A DNA stretch of 64,000 nucleotides from contig NZ_JFKA01000001.1 in the NCBI RefSeq assembly GCF_002115755.1, positions 1-64,000 of the forward strand, read 5' to 3'. Of the stretch, positions 36,499-46,055 are shown piece by piece (positions within the stretch are counted from its first letter, which is position 1; each line of letters begins with the position of its first letter). The stretch comes from Thalassospira mesophila. Lineage in GTDB: Bacteria; Pseudomonadota; Alphaproteobacteria; Rhodospirillales; Thalassospiraceae. The notes under the pieces were generated by a model. The model saw only the letters and a program-made list of their open reading frames with translations. It made no database searches and was not told where the DNA came from. The position numbers and the translations under genes were made by a program.

Positions 36499-37176
36499 AT
36501 GACAGAAGCCGCCCGGCCCAGAGGAGAACGCAGCCTTCGCAGCCGCGCCTATGACAGCTTTACCGAGCGGCTTCTGGCCCGCGACATATTACCCGGGCAA
36601 TTTCTGTCTCAACGTGAACTGGTCGAAATTACCGGCATGCCGCTGGGTGCGATTCGCGAACTGGTCCCCCGTCTGGAAGCAGACGGGCTGATCACCACCG
36701 TTCCCCAGCGCGGCATGCAGGTAGCCCATATCGACCTTGATCTGGTGCGCAATGCGTTTCAGCTGCGCATGTTTCTGGAACTTGAGGCCGCCGCCCTTTT
36801 CACCATCAATGCCACCGATGACATGATCGGCAACATTCGCGCCGCCCACGAAAAAGTCCTGAATGATGCCGAAAAAGGCATCACCCCGGAATTGCTGGAA
36901 CGCGCACAGGCCGTCGATTGGTCATTACATGACTGCATTATCGACTCGCTTAATAACGCGATCATTTCCAATGTTTACCGGGTCAATTCGGTTAAAATCC
37001 GCCTGATCCGCCAGGAACGGTTTCGCCTGAACGAAACATTGCTAACCACCGTGATGAACGACCATCTCGAAATCATCGCAGGTTTTGAATCGCGCGACCC
37101 GGACCGCGCGGTAAATGCGCTGCGCAGTCATCTCGACAATGCCCGGGGCCGCGCGCTGGGTTTGGGTGAAATGTAA
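36499..37176 (+). CDS. GntR family transcriptional regulator, FCD type
   Basis: 225 residues. Residues about 15-75 form a winged helix (YDSFTERLLARDILPGQ, SQRELVEITGMPLGAIRE, LEADGLITTVPQRG), and the C-terminal helical domain has FCD features (LELEAAALF, DWSLHDCIIDS, DHLEIIAGFESRD). The gene starts 4 bp after the aldolase, so they are co-transcribed. It is the likely sensor of the transported acid and repressor at the 35517 palindrome. AACGAGGTAAG includes its ribosome site and the previous stop. Confidence 0.92.
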   Translation: MTEAARPRGERSLRSRAYDSFTERLLARDILPGQFLSQRELVEITGMPLGAIRELVPRLEADGLITTVPQRGMQVAHIDLDLVRNAFQLRMFLELEAAALFTINATDDMIGNIRAAHEKVLNDAEKGITPELLERAQAVDWSLHDCIIDSLNNAIISNVYRVNSVKIRLIRQERFRLNETLLTTVMNDHLEIIAGFESRDPDRAVNALRSHLDNARGRALGLGEM

Positions 37177-37220
37177 ACGGCATTCCGCCACCCGGATTTC
37201 CTTACGGCCTGCCAAAATCA

Positions 37221-37254
37221 AAACACCCCGCCACATTTCTGTCGCGGGGTGTTT
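37221..37254 (+). terminator. Terminator after the GntR gene (bidirectional)
   Basis: AAACACCCCGC (37221-37231) pairs with GCGGGGTGTTT (37244-37254), followed by CATTTTG on the plus strand and TTGATTTTGG on the minus strand. It serves the convergent gntR and the epimerase-like gene. Confidence 0.85.
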
Positions 37255-37304
37255 CATTTTGTATCACCGGTTCGGGGTGGCTATTGCACCCGAAATACCG
37301 AAGC

Positions 37305-38312
37305 CTAGCTGAGGCGGCGGAACTCGCCGCTTTTAAGGGGCGGGCGGAAACGTTTCAGATAGGTCGGAGCAATGGTTTCAATGCAATTGGGCACGATACC
37401 CAGATCGGCAAAGCCCTTGGCATCGTCGGAAACCACATTATCGGTTTTCAGCAAACGCACCTGATCGGTGGTCAAAGGCGGCTTGGGCAGGAATTGCAGG
37501 AAAAATGCCATGATCGATGCCAGCCAGAACGGCACCGGCAACAGGCACACGCGCTGACGGGTCAGCGCGCGAATGTCTTCAAGCACTTGCAGGAAGCTGT
37601 AGGTTTCCGGCCCGCCCAGCTCGAAGGTTTGACCGGCCAGATGTTTGTCTTCGACAGCCTTGAAAAAGGCATCGGCAACATCACCCACATAAGCAGGCTG
37701 AAATTTCGGGCCGCCTTCGCCAAAGAAATCAACCGATCCCTTGCCAAGGTCAACATGCGGCAAGGCTGGTGTGCCCACCACCGGAATAACCGGCAGAAAA
37801 CGCGACATGCTGGCAAATTTGTTGAGGAAATTGTCTTCCGGGCCAAAAACAACCGACGGGCGGAAAATGACCGCCTCGGGGAAGGCCGCACGCACAGCTT
37901 TTTCGCCAGCCAGCTTTGATGTAGCATACAGCGAATGCGGGTTTTTGTTGGCCCCCAATGCCGACATATGAACAAAGGTCTTCACACCCGCGGCTTTGGA
38001 CGCCTCGGCAATGTTTTTAGCCGCCAGAACATGCATGTTCATAAAGCTGCTGGCACCGCGTTCATAAAGAACACCCACCAGATTGATCACGCCATCGGCA
38101 CCATCAACAGCACGACGGATCGCATCTGTATCCTTGATGTCGCAATGGACCGGAACCATCTGGCCCAGATACCCCATCGGTTTCAGTTTTTTGGTGCGCT
38201 CGAAATAACGGGTCGGGACACGTACATTGTACCCGGCTTCCAGCAAGCGCTTGACGATATAACGGCCAACAAAGCCGCTGCCGCCAAATACGGTGATGAT
38301 ACGACGATCCAT
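37305..38312 (-). CDS. NAD-dependent epimerase/dehydratase, complex I NDUFA9-like family
   Basis: 335 residues. Rossmann motif VFGGSGFVGR at 8-17, later YATSKLAGEKAV (a YxxxK-type site), RPSVVFGPEDNFLNKFA and a C-terminal region typical of the NDUFA9-like bacterial family (VGDVADAF, FELGGPETYSF). In mitochondria NDUFA9 is a complex I accessory subunit; bacterial roles are uncertain, with ubiquinone or lipid links suggested. GAGGAGAG lies just before ATG 38312. Confidence 0.88.
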   Translation of the reverse strand: MDRRIITVFGGSGFVGRYIVKRLLEAGYNVRVPTRYFERTKKLKPMGYLGQMVPVHCDIKDTDAIRRAVDGADGVINLVGVLYERGASSFMNMHVLAAKNIAEASKAAGVKTFVHMSALGANKNPHSLYATSKLAGEKAVRAAFPEAVIFRPSVVFGPEDNFLNKFASMSRFLPVIPVVGTPALPHVDLGKGSVDFFGEGGPKFQPAYVGDVADAFFKAVEDKHLAGQTFELGGPETYSFLQVLEDIRALTRQRVCLLPVPFWLASIMAFFLQFLPKPPLTTDQVRLLKTDNVVSDDAKGFADLGIVPNCIETIAPTYLKRFRPPLKSGEFRRLS

Positions 38313-38487
38313 TGTAAATTCTCTCCTCGTCGGCCTCTTGGGTCCGCGCTGATGGCGTGCCAGGGGATGGCTGCCCGATGGCTGCCCATTCAGGGGGGTG
38401 GTCACCGTCATGGATATGCGGCCCACTTTGATACATCTGTCAAAGGGTTATATACGACGCAATAGCCCCGTCAACAATGTGGTTTTG

Positions 38488-39390
38488 TCAATTTTCACCG
38501 GGATCGCCCGTGCTTTTGCGTAAAATATCGTCCAAAAGCGCCTGTAATCCGGCCTGATAGCTATTATAGCGTAAATTTACACCCAGTTCGCGCTTCATGC
38601 GCCCGTTTTCCACCCGCTTGTTATCTTCGTAAAAACTGGCCGCCATCGGGCTGAGCACTGCGGTTGCAAAATCTTCCTCGGCAGGCGGATCCATGCCCAA
38701 AAGACCGCAAGCATAGGCAATCACGTCCTGGGGCGGGGCGGCGTCATCATCGCACACATTATAGGCCGCCCCGGCATGGGGACGCGCAATAGATGCCAGA
38801 ACGGTTTGGGCGATGTCGTCGACATGGATGCGCGAAAAAACCTGACCGGGTTTGACAATCCGCCGCGCCCGGCCAGACCGCACGGTTTCCAGCGCATTGC
38901 GGCCCGGCCCGTAAATGCCCGCCAGCCGAAACGATTGCACGCATAAATCATGGCGCGCCCCCAAATCAAACCACGCCTTTTCCGCGGCCACCCGGCGGCG
39001 GCCGCGCTTGCCACTGGGCAGCAATTCACCGTCTTCATCGACATTGCCACCATTGCGGTCACCATAAACCCCGGTGGTGGACAAATACCCGACCCAGGTT
39101 TGCGCTGGCAACGCCGCCAGATTGGCACGGTGCAGGTTCAAAACCGGGTCACCATTACCGCCCGGCGGGGCCGAAACCAGCACATGGGTCACACCACGCA
39201 AGGCATCGGCAATGTTGGCCACCGCCACCCCGTCGGCAAATTGAAAGGGCGTAATGCCTTCGGCGATCAGGGCATCGAATTTATCGGTGCTGCGCGTGGT
39301 TCCTGCGACTTCCCAGCCTTCGGCCCGTAATTTGCGCGCGATCAAACGCGCGCTAAAACCGGTACCAAAACAGAAAAGCTTGTTGCTCAT
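38488..39390 (-). CDS. NAD(P)-binding epimerase-like protein (YeeZ type)
   Basis: 300 residues. N-terminal KLFCFGTGFSARLIARKL is a GxGxxA dinucleotide motif; LSTTGVYGDRNG, GPGRNALETV and FSRIHVDDIAQ follow the extended SDR pattern as in E. coli YeeZ, a family of unknown substrate. ATG 39390 places the motif at the N-terminus; the longer reading to 39465 has no family match. Its relation to the next minus-strand gene (38312) is only adjacency. Confidence 0.82.
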   Translation of the reverse strand: MSNKLFCFGTGFSARLIARKLRAEGWEVAGTTRSTDKFDALIAEGITPFQFADGVAVANIADALRGVTHVLVSAPPGGNGDPVLNLHRANLAALPAQTWVGYLSTTGVYGDRNGGNVDEDGELLPSGKRGRRRVAAEKAWFDLGARHDLCVQSFRLAGIYGPGRNALETVRSGRARRIVKPGQVFSRIHVDDIAQTVLASIARPHAGAAYNVCDDDAAPPQDVIAYACGLLGMDPPAEEDFATAVLSPMAASFYEDNKRVENGRMKRELGVNLRYNSYQAGLQALLDDILRKSTGDPGEN

Positions 39391-39707
39391 GACAATACGG
39401 CCTTGTTGAATGCGGGCAGGATTTTTCACCTGATTTTGCCGCACATTAGGGTTTTTTGCCGACAATTAGAAGAATACTCTGAGCAAACCTGCCTCAAAAA
39501 CGACGTTAGCCCCTTGGGTACAAGCGCTGCTTTAACGCCCGGACCGGCACACAAAACTGTTTTGAAAAAAGAATTACTGCCAAATTACCGGCTTTTTCGG
39601 GAACACTATCATCTTGTTGCCGTTTTCATCGCATGGGATGTCGGCAAATCGGCTATGGTCATGCACCACCGATGCCCCTGTTAGCCATGTCACACAATGA
39701 GGATTTC
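39391..39707. other. Divergent intergenic region, no gene seen
   Basis: 317 bp between the YeeZ-like gene and the TPR protein gene. GAGGA at 39697-39702 is the ribosome site of the latter. No hairpin, repeat or small gene is convincing here. Confidence 0.4.
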
Positions 39708-40586
39708 ATGCCCGGACGCACCGTTTCGCCTTTTTCCGGCCTTCGCCGACTGTCCCTGTTTACAGCCGTTAGTGCCGGAATGATCGGGGCATTTACCGGA
39801 ACCCTGATTGTGGCCCCGACATTGGCCATGGCACAAACACAAAACAGTAACGGTGGCGCACAAACCGAAGACGCCCGCCAATATACCGACTGCCTGAAAC
39901 TGGCGCGCCTGAAACCACAAGACGGTTATGACAGTGCCAGCCAGTGGGCCGACCTTGGCGGTGGTGAACCGGCCAAACATTGCGCTGCTGTCGCGCTGAT
40001 TGGCCTGGGCGACTATACCAAGGCCGCCACCCAGCTGGATAATCTGGCTGATAACAGCGCATCAAGCGCCGATATTGTCGCCGGTTTTCTGGGCCAGGCG
40101 GCACAGGCATGGACCATGGTTAACAACCTGCAATTTGCCTGGCGCGACCAGACGCGCGCGCTAAAGCTGATCGACAAGGACCCGTCCTTGTGGGTGGACC
40201 GCGCAGTAACCCTGGGCATGGCCGGGCAATATTGGGAAGCGATTGATGATTTGAACAAGGCGCTGGATCTGGACCCGAAAAATGTTGATGCGCTGGTTTA
40301 TCGCGGCAGTGCGTGGCGTGCGCTTGAAACATACGACCTGGCGCGCGCCGATATTGACCGCGCCCTTGAATTGCAGCCCCACCATTTGCAGGCCCATCTT
40401 GAAAGCGGCAATCTTTACCGGATTGCGGACAACAAAAAAGCCGCCCGTCAGGATTGGCTGGCCGTAATTGAACAGGGCGACGGCACCCCGGCAGCCAAGG
40501 CTGCGCGCGACAATATCGAAAAGATGGATGTCGAGTCTGAAAACGGTAACGATAAGAAGATGGAAGAAAAAACAAAGAAGAACTAA
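39708..40586 (+). CDS. Secreted tetratricopeptide-repeat protein
   Basis: 292 residues with an N-terminal signal peptide (hydrophobic 17-42, cleavage after AMA). About three TPR units occupy residues 150-265 (QYWEAIDDLNKALDLDPKNVD and the following repeats). The last 25 residues are Lys/Glu-rich (KKMEEKTKKN). Probably a periplasmic scaffold. The PstS-like gene starts 48 bp later on the same strand, so the two are probably co-transcribed. Function unknown. Confidence 0.8.
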   Translation: MPGRTVSPFSGLRRLSLFTAVSAGMIGAFTGTLIVAPTLAMAQTQNSNGGAQTEDARQYTDCLKLARLKPQDGYDSASQWADLGGGEPAKHCAAVALIGLGDYTKAATQLDNLADNSASSADIVAGFLGQAAQAWTMVNNLQFAWRDQTRALKLIDKDPSLWVDRAVTLGMAGQYWEAIDDLNKALDLDPKNVDALVYRGSAWRALETYDLARADIDRALELQPHHLQAHLESGNLYRIADNKKAARQDWLAVIEQGDGTPAAKAARDNIEKMDVESENGNDKKMEEKTKKN

Positions 40587-40634
40587 GGTGCAGGCAAATC
40601 TGGTCTGATTGTTTTGTTTGCATCGGGGGATAAG

Positions 40635-41666
40635 ATGCGCCGTTCCGTTTGTTTTGCCATTATCGCCCTGGCATGTGGTGTTGGTTTGTCGGCCCATGGG
40701 GCGCAGGCACGCGACCAGATACGCATTGTCGGGTCTTCAACGCTGTATCCCCTGACTGCCAAGGTCGCCGAACATTACGGCAAAACCACCGGCAAACCTT
40801 CCCCCGTTGTCGAAAGCACGGGGTCGGGTGGCGGGTTCAAGCTGTTTTGTGGCGGCATTGGCGATGAATTTCCCGATATTGTCGATGCATCGCGCCAGAT
40901 TACCGGCAGCGAACGTGCGGTTTGTGCGGCCAATTCTGTGCGCGATATTTCCGAAATTCGCATTGGCTATGACGGCATTGTTCTGATCGGGTCCAAACAG
41001 GCCCCGGCAATGAAGCTCAGCCCGCGCCAGCTTTATCTGGCATTGGCGCGTACCGTGCCGGTGCAAGGGGCCAGCGTCCCCAACCCCTATCAGAAATGGT
41101 CCGATATTGACGCGTCCTTGCCCGACCTTGCCATTCGTGTTTATGGCCCGCCGCCCACATCGGGCACGCGCGATCTGTTGGGCCAGCTTTTGATGGACCG
41201 GGGCTGTAAAACGTTCCCCGATATCAGCGCCATGGAAAGCAGCGAACCCGACAGCTTCCGCCTGTTATGCCGCACCATGCGCGAAGATGGTGCCTATATC
41301 GAAGCGGGCGAAAATGACCGGCTTTTGATCAGCAAGCTGGAAAAAGACCCCACATCCTATGCTGTAATGGGGTTTAACAACCTGGAACGCAATATGGTGT
41401 CACTTCAGGGCATTCCCATTGCCGGTGTGATGCCCGATTACGATACCATTCTCGATGGCACCTATCCCGGATCGCGGCCTTTGTTCCTTTATATCAAGGA
41501 TGACCACCGCCAACTGGTCCCCGATCTGGCCCCGTTTGTCGCCAGCTATGTTTCCGACGCGATTATTGGCGACGAAGGCTTGCTGGTCGATAACGGCCTT
41601 GTGCCGCTGCCCCAAGGCGAACGCGCCGACGCCCTGGCCGAAGCGCAAAAGTTTATCAAAAACTGA
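40635..41666 (+). CDS. PstS-like phosphate-type periplasmic binding protein (orphan)
   Basis: 343 residues with a signal peptide (about 25 residues, ending GAQA). Motifs IVGSSTLYPLTAKVAE, ESTGSGGGFKLF and PPTSGTRD are the phosphate-binding loops of PstS-family proteins. No pstC, pstA, pstB or phoU is adjacent, so it is an orphan binding protein, perhaps a phosphate scavenger or sensor, working with the TPR protein upstream. GGGGGA precedes ATG 40635. A terminator follows. Confidence 0.87.
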   Translation: MRRSVCFAIIALACGVGLSAHGAQARDQIRIVGSSTLYPLTAKVAEHYGKTTGKPSPVVESTGSGGGFKLFCGGIGDEFPDIVDASRQITGSERAVCAANSVRDISEIRIGYDGIVLIGSKQAPAMKLSPRQLYLALARTVPVQGASVPNPYQKWSDIDASLPDLAIRVYGPPPTSGTRDLLGQLLMDRGCKTFPDISAMESSEPDSFRLLCRTMREDGAYIEAGENDRLLISKLEKDPTSYAVMGFNNLERNMVSLQGIPIAGVMPDYDTILDGTYPGSRPLFLYIKDDHRQLVPDLAPFVASYVSDAIIGDEGLLVDNGLVPLPQGERADALAEAQKFIKN

Positions 41667-41717
41667 TCAACGCCGGGCGGCGACCACCGCCGTGCGCATC
41701 ACATCATCGCGCAAAAG

Positions 41718-41754
41718 AAATGGCCCGCCCGATCATCGGTAACGGGCCATTTTT
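41718..41754 (+). terminator. Terminator after the PstS-like gene
   Basis: AAATGGCCCG (41718-41727) pairs with CGGGCCATTT (41743-41752), followed by TT. The minus strand reads CTTTTG after the stem, so it may also end the convergent methyltransferase gene. Confidence 0.82.
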
Positions 41755-41770
41755 ATACCTGCAATCACGA

Positions 41771-42613
41771 TCAGCGAGACGGACGTTGTGCCATCCACAC
41801 CTGATTGGTGGCGTATTTTGGCGGTTCAAAGTTAAATCCTGAATATTGCGAAATCGAAACAAATTCGCAAAGTTCCAACATCAGGGCCATTTCAGCGCGA
41901 TGCACCCAGCGCAGGTGGTGCCAGGTATCTTCGCGGTGTAAAACCTGCCCGCCAGGGGTGATTTCTTCAAACCGCCAATGTTCGGAAAACTGCTGGGTGA
42001 GGGGATTGTTGGTGCGTTCCATCGCGGTAATGCGCAATTTGTTAGCTGCAGACCCGACATTTTCAGGCATGGGAAATAACGGCAATGGGACAATTTCCGG
42101 GTCGCCCTCGGGCAGGCAATAGCGCAAATCGGGGTCGATCAAATCAAACACCAGCCACCCGCCGGGCATTAAATGCGCAAAGGCGCGCTCTAACGCGGCG
42201 CGCTGGCCCTGCGCGGTAACAATTTCCTGCAAACCGCGAAACGGGATGATGATCAGGGCAAACTGGCGGCCCAGATCAAAATTGCACATATCGGCATGGT
42301 GAAGGGTTAAGGCAGGGTGCTTGTCCCGGGCAATGGCGAGCATGGCCTCGGATAAATCCAGCCCTTCAACTTCAATGCCATTTTTGGCAATTTCGGCGCA
42401 GATACGGCCCGTGCCACAGCCCAGTTCAAGCACCGGCCCACCGGTTTTTAACGCCTGATCGCGGTAAAAGGGCAGGGGATCATCAAACAGTTTGCGGTCC
42501 AGTTCGGCGCGCAAATCATAACTGGCAACATTCAACCCGCCAGCGGGATAAAATCCGGGCTGTGGCGGCGGGTTGGAGGATTGGCTGCGATCATTCAAAA
42601 TCCAGATCGGCAT
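41771..42613 (-). CDS. SAM-dependent methyltransferase (class I)
   Basis: 280 residues with SAM motif VLELGCGTGRICAEI, acidic motif EGLDLSEAML and HHADMCNFDL. It resembles the general methyltransferase type-11/25 group; substrate unknown. The start overlaps the end of the GST gene by 23 bp and no good ribosome site is visible, so translation may be coupled. Length is normal for the group. Confidence 0.82.
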   Translation of the reverse strand: MPIWILNDRSQSSNPPPQPGFYPAGGLNVASYDLRAELDRKLFDDPLPFYRDQALKTGGPVLELGCGTGRICAEIAKNGIEVEGLDLSEAMLAIARDKHPALTLHHADMCNFDLGRQFALIIIPFRGLQEIVTAQGQRAALERAFAHLMPGGWLVFDLIDPDLRYCLPEGDPEIVPLPLFPMPENVGSAANKLRITAMERTNNPLTQQFSEHWRFEEITPGGQVLHREDTWHHLRWVHRAEMALMLELCEFVSISQYSGFNFEPPKYATNQVWMAQRPSR

Positions 42614-43265
42614 AATGCGATGACGGCGGAAACCCGACCTGACGATCAGCCAGAATTTCGCGCATCGACGGGCGGCTTTTAATCCGCATATACCATTCTT
42701 TGGCGCGTTCATGACGTGCCCATTTGATATCGCCCATATAGTCGATCACCGAAATTTGGGCAGCAGCGGCAATATCGGCCATGGTCAAATGGTCACCGGC
42801 CAGCCATTTACGGCGTTCAAACAACCAGCCCAGATAATCCAGATGATGCCCGACATTGACCCGACCGGCGCGCAAGCACCCGGTATCAGGGGTAGAGCCC
42901 TTGGCGAAATAACGTTTCAGGTATTTTTCGCCCAGCAAATTATCGGTGACTTCGGTGTTAAACTTGCCATCAAACCACGCCACAAGGCGGCGAATTTCGG
43001 CGCGTTCAACCGGGGTGCTGCCCATTAACGGCGCATCATTGTGAACTTCGTCGATATATTCGCAAATCACGGTCGAGTCTGCGATGATCGTTCCGTCTTC
43101 TTCTTGCAAAACCGGCACTTGCCCCGCCGGGTTCAGTCGCAAAAATTCTTCGCGCCTTTCCCATACCGGTTCAGCAACCAGTTCAAAATCCAGTTTTTTT
43201 TCCGCAAGAACCAACCGTACCTTGCGCGAAAACGGAGACAGCCAGAAGTGATATAATTGACGCAT
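42591..43265 (-). CDS. Glutathione S-transferase family protein
   Basis: 224 residues. The N-terminal thioredoxin-like domain (YHFWLSPFSRKVRLVLAEK, then GQVPVLQEEDGTIIADSTVICEY, including the cis-Pro VPVL and the E/DS glutathione contacts) is followed by a helical C-terminal domain with LTMADIAAAA. Catalytic residue is probably the N-terminal Ser. It may detoxify electrophiles; substrate unknown. It is followed by the overlapping methyltransferase gene. Confidence 0.9.
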   Translation of the reverse strand: MRQLYHFWLSPFSRKVRLVLAEKKLDFELVAEPVWERREEFLRLNPAGQVPVLQEEDGTIIADSTVICEYIDEVHNDAPLMGSTPVERAEIRRLVAWFDGKFNTEVTDNLLGEKYLKRYFAKGSTPDTGCLRAGRVNVGHHLDYLGWLFERRKWLAGDHLTMADIAAAAQISVIDYMGDIKWARHERAKEWYMRIKSRPSMREILADRQVGFPPSSHYADLDFE

Positions 43266-43464
43266 GGTCAGCAGCTTACCGATCAAGAATTAAGATATGA
43301 CAAATTGACGGCTTTTGACCCGGTTTGGGACCGTTTTGCAATGGTTTTAAAAAACATGTGTCAGGGTGTGATGTAAAGCCATCCCTGCGCCTGACCGCCA
43401 TGCCCGTTTAACATGCCCCCTATTATGAGGCCTAATCGTTAACAAAACGAATTAAATCATCGGA

Positions 43465-45111
43465 TTACTTGCGGCTTTGTGCCAGTTCCCACAAAGCATC
43501 CAGATCAAGGCATTTTTCCAAATGATCGGCCAACCTGTCCAGGGTTGCGTCGATTTCGGCCTCAAACGCAATATTTTGCCCCCACACGTCCTGCCCGGCA
43601 ACCGCAGCCAGATACGCCCGGCGAAAATCATCGCTGGCGAAAATACCGTGCAAATAACACCCCATCACCCGGCCCTGACCGCCCACGGCACCGTCAGCAC
43701 CATCTGTGCCATCGTTACCCGCCGCAGCAACCCAGCCAAACTGGCGGTCCGGCCCAGTCGTATGGCCCATATGGATTTCATAACCGCTTAAAGCCGTTCC
43801 ATCCGGCACCGGGCATCGGCCATTGCCCACTACTACCGCATGACCCTGACGCAGGGTTTTGCGCCCCGCCATCACGGTTTCAACATCCAGCAAGCCAAGG
43901 CCTGTCTCATCGCCCGGCGCACCTTCAACCCCGTCAGGGTCGCGGACCATATTGCCCAGCATCTGATAGCCGCCGCAAATGCCCATCACATGGCCGCCAT
44001 TGCGCCAATGGGCCATAATATCAATGTCCCAGCCCTGCGCTTTTAAAAACCGCAAATCAGCCAAGGTTGATTTGCTGCCCGGCAGCACCACCAGATCGCA
44101 ATCCACCGGCATCACTTCGCCCGGTTTTACCAAAACAAGGTCAATACCGGGTTCGGCCAGCAACGGGTCAAGGTCATCAAAATTGGCAATCTGGGGATAA
44201 TGCGGAACCGCGACCCGCACAACGGGCATACTGCCCTTTTGTAACGCGCGGCTGTCGCAACCGGCATGCGCTGTCGCACCGGCATCGTTCTGTCGCACGC
44301 TGTTATTTTTACGGTTTTGTGCTGCCACCGCCGTGCGTACCGACCGGCGATACCGCTCCGCCTGACCCAGCGCCACACCGTCTTCAGGCGGCAATTTTGC
44401 GGCCCCCGGCCAAAACGTTGCGATACCAAAACTTTTAAGGCCGGTGCGTTCGGAAATGATATCAAGGGCGGGTTCAAACAGCGACACATCACCGCGAAAC
44501 TTGTTGATGATATAGCCCCGCAGCCACTGCCGGTCGCTGTCAGATAATAAAACATGCGTCCCGACGATCGAGGCAATCACCCCGCCCCGATCAATATCGC
44601 CAACCAGCACCACCGGCATTTTTGTCGCCTCGGCAAAACCCATATTGGCAATGTCGGCGGCACGCAAATTAACCTCTGCGGGTGACCCGGCCCCTTCGAC
44701 AATGACCAGATCAGCATCGCGGGCAACAATATCAAAGCTGTCGATCACACGGGGCAAAAGATCGCGCTTCAAACGGTAATAATCGCGTGCCAGCGCATTG
44801 GTTAATACCTGGCCTTGCACCACCACCTGTGCGCCAATGTCGCTTTGCGGTTTCAGCAAAACCGGGTTCATATGCACGCTGGTTTCCACCCCGCACGCCC
44901 GCGCCTGCAAGGCCTGTGCCCGGCCAATTTCGCCGCCATCGGCCGTAACGGCGGCGTTATTGGACATATTTTGTGGTTTAAACGGGCGCACCCGCAAACC
45001 CCGGCGGGCAAAGGCCCGGCACAGCCCCGCCACCAGCAAGGATTTCCCAACATCAGACCCCGTGCCCTGCAACATCAGGGCCGGGGTGGTTTTGACCGCT
45101 GGTAATTTCAT
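43465..45111 (-). CDS. cobQ: Cobyric acid synthase (CobQ/CbiP)
   Basis: 548 residues. ATPase domain with GTGSDVGKS at 16-24 and later DIDRGGVIAS; glutaminase-like domain with nucleophile C379 in GICGGYQMLG and H488 in CYLHGIF. It amidates the b, d, e and g side chains of adenosylcobyrinic diamide. Two insertions make it about 50-60 residues longer than usual: a polar one at about 252-295 and a Gly/Asp-rich one at about 466-480, both between conserved segments. It is the last recognised gene of the riboswitch-led cob block, 71 bp after cobO. Confidence 0.95.
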   Translation of the reverse strand: MKLPAVKTTPALMLQGTGSDVGKSLLVAGLCRAFARRGLRVRPFKPQNMSNNAAVTADGGEIGRAQALQARACGVETSVHMNPVLLKPQSDIGAQVVVQGQVLTNALARDYYRLKRDLLPRVIDSFDIVARDADLVIVEGAGSPAEVNLRAADIANMGFAEATKMPVVLVGDIDRGGVIASIVGTHVLLSDSDRQWLRGYIINKFRGDVSLFEPALDIISERTGLKSFGIATFWPGAAKLPPEDGVALGQAERYRRSVRTAVAAQNRKNNSVRQNDAGATAHAGCDSRALQKGSMPVVRVAVPHYPQIANFDDLDPLLAEPGIDLVLVKPGEVMPVDCDLVVLPGSKSTLADLRFLKAQGWDIDIMAHWRNGGHVMGICGGYQMLGNMVRDPDGVEGAPGDETGLGLLDVETVMAGRKTLRQGHAVVVGNGRCPVPDGTALSGYEIHMGHTTGPDRQFGWVAAAGNDGTDGADGAVGGQGRVMGCYLHGIFASDDFRRAYLAAVAGQDVWGQNIAFEAEIDATLDRLADHLEKCLDLDALWELAQSRK

Positions 45112-45182
45112 TATAAAATCGAAACTTTCCTTACTTTCCTTACTGACCGGTCAAAACAGCCCGATGAATCTGATTAGCCCAA

Positions 45183-45836
45183 TTAAAACTCGACGCCAAT
45201 CTGGGCCTTGATCCCCTGTTCACGAAACGGATGTTTGATCATCGTCATTTCCGTAACCAGATCGGCCGCTTCAATCAGCTTGTCAGGCGCATTGCGCCCG
45301 GTAATCACCACATGCTGGTCTGGCAGTTTATCCACAAGGGCGGCCAAAACATCGTCTAGCGGTAAAAAATCATAGCGCAAAACAATGTTCAGCTCGTCAA
45401 GGATGACCATGGCATAAGACGGATCGCGCATCATTTCGCGGGCTTTTTCCCATGCCTGACGGGCCAGCGCAATATCCTGCGCGCGGTTTTGCGTTTCCCA
45501 GGTAAAACCGGCCCCCATGGCGTGGAATTCACACAGCTCGGGGAACTGAGCCAGCAATTTGGCCTCGCCGGTTTCCCAGCCCCCCTTGATAAACTGCACC
45601 ACGCCAACTTTCATACCATGCCCGACACAGCGCATCGCCATGCCAAAGGCCGAGGATGATTTGCCTTTGCCCTTGCCGGTATGGACAATCACCAGACCTT
45701 TTTTATCAATTTTCTCGGCCATCATGCGGTCGCGCGCCGCCTTGATTTTTTTCATTTTGCCATCGTGTCGGGCATTCTGCTCGTCTGTCGCAGTGGATGC
45801 GTCTGAGGAGGCCGGGGTTTGCGTTTTATCCGTCAT
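45183..45836 (-). CDS. cobO: Cob(I)yrinic acid a,c-diamide adenosyltransferase (CobO/BtuR)
   Basis: 217 residues from ATG 45836. The P-loop HTGKGKGKSSSA (52-63) and later VVQFIKGGWETGE and ILDELN are diagnostic of CobO/BtuR. It transfers the 5'-deoxyadenosyl group from ATP to reduced corrinoid. AAGGATG about 8 bp before 45836 supports this start; ATG 45878 is possible but has no site. The first 40 residues are a polar, non-conserved extension. Confidence 0.93.
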   Translation of the reverse strand: MTDKTQTPASSDASTATDEQNARHDGKMKKIKAARDRMMAEKIDKKGLVIVHTGKGKGKSSSAFGMAMRCVGHGMKVGVVQFIKGGWETGEAKLLAQFPELCEFHAMGAGFTWETQNRAQDIALARQAWEKAREMMRDPSYAMVILDELNIVLRYDFLPLDDVLAALVDKLPDQHVVITGRNAPDKLIEAADLVTEMTMIKHPFREQGIKAQIGVEF

Positions 45837-46055
45837 TGGTTTTTCATCCTTGCTGTATTCCGCGCGCGTCGTCGCCATTTTCAGGATGTCAAACTCGGCC
45901 AAAGCCCGGCGACAATCAAGGAGGATTGTCAATTTTCCCCACAAGGCACATGCCGCCACGCGACCATGGCACGCGCAAACGCAAAACGGCACGCCATGTC
46001 ACCACAGCGTACCGTTTCACTATCAACGACGCAATCAGCCCCCGTTAACCTGTGC
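45837..46055. other. Region between unknown cob-operon gene and cobO
   Basis: 219 bp. It contains a short inverted repeat, GACAATC (45911-45917) with GATTGTC (45924-45930), upstream of cobO on the minus strand, too weak to call a terminator. No gene or riboswitch is seen. Confidence 0.35.
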
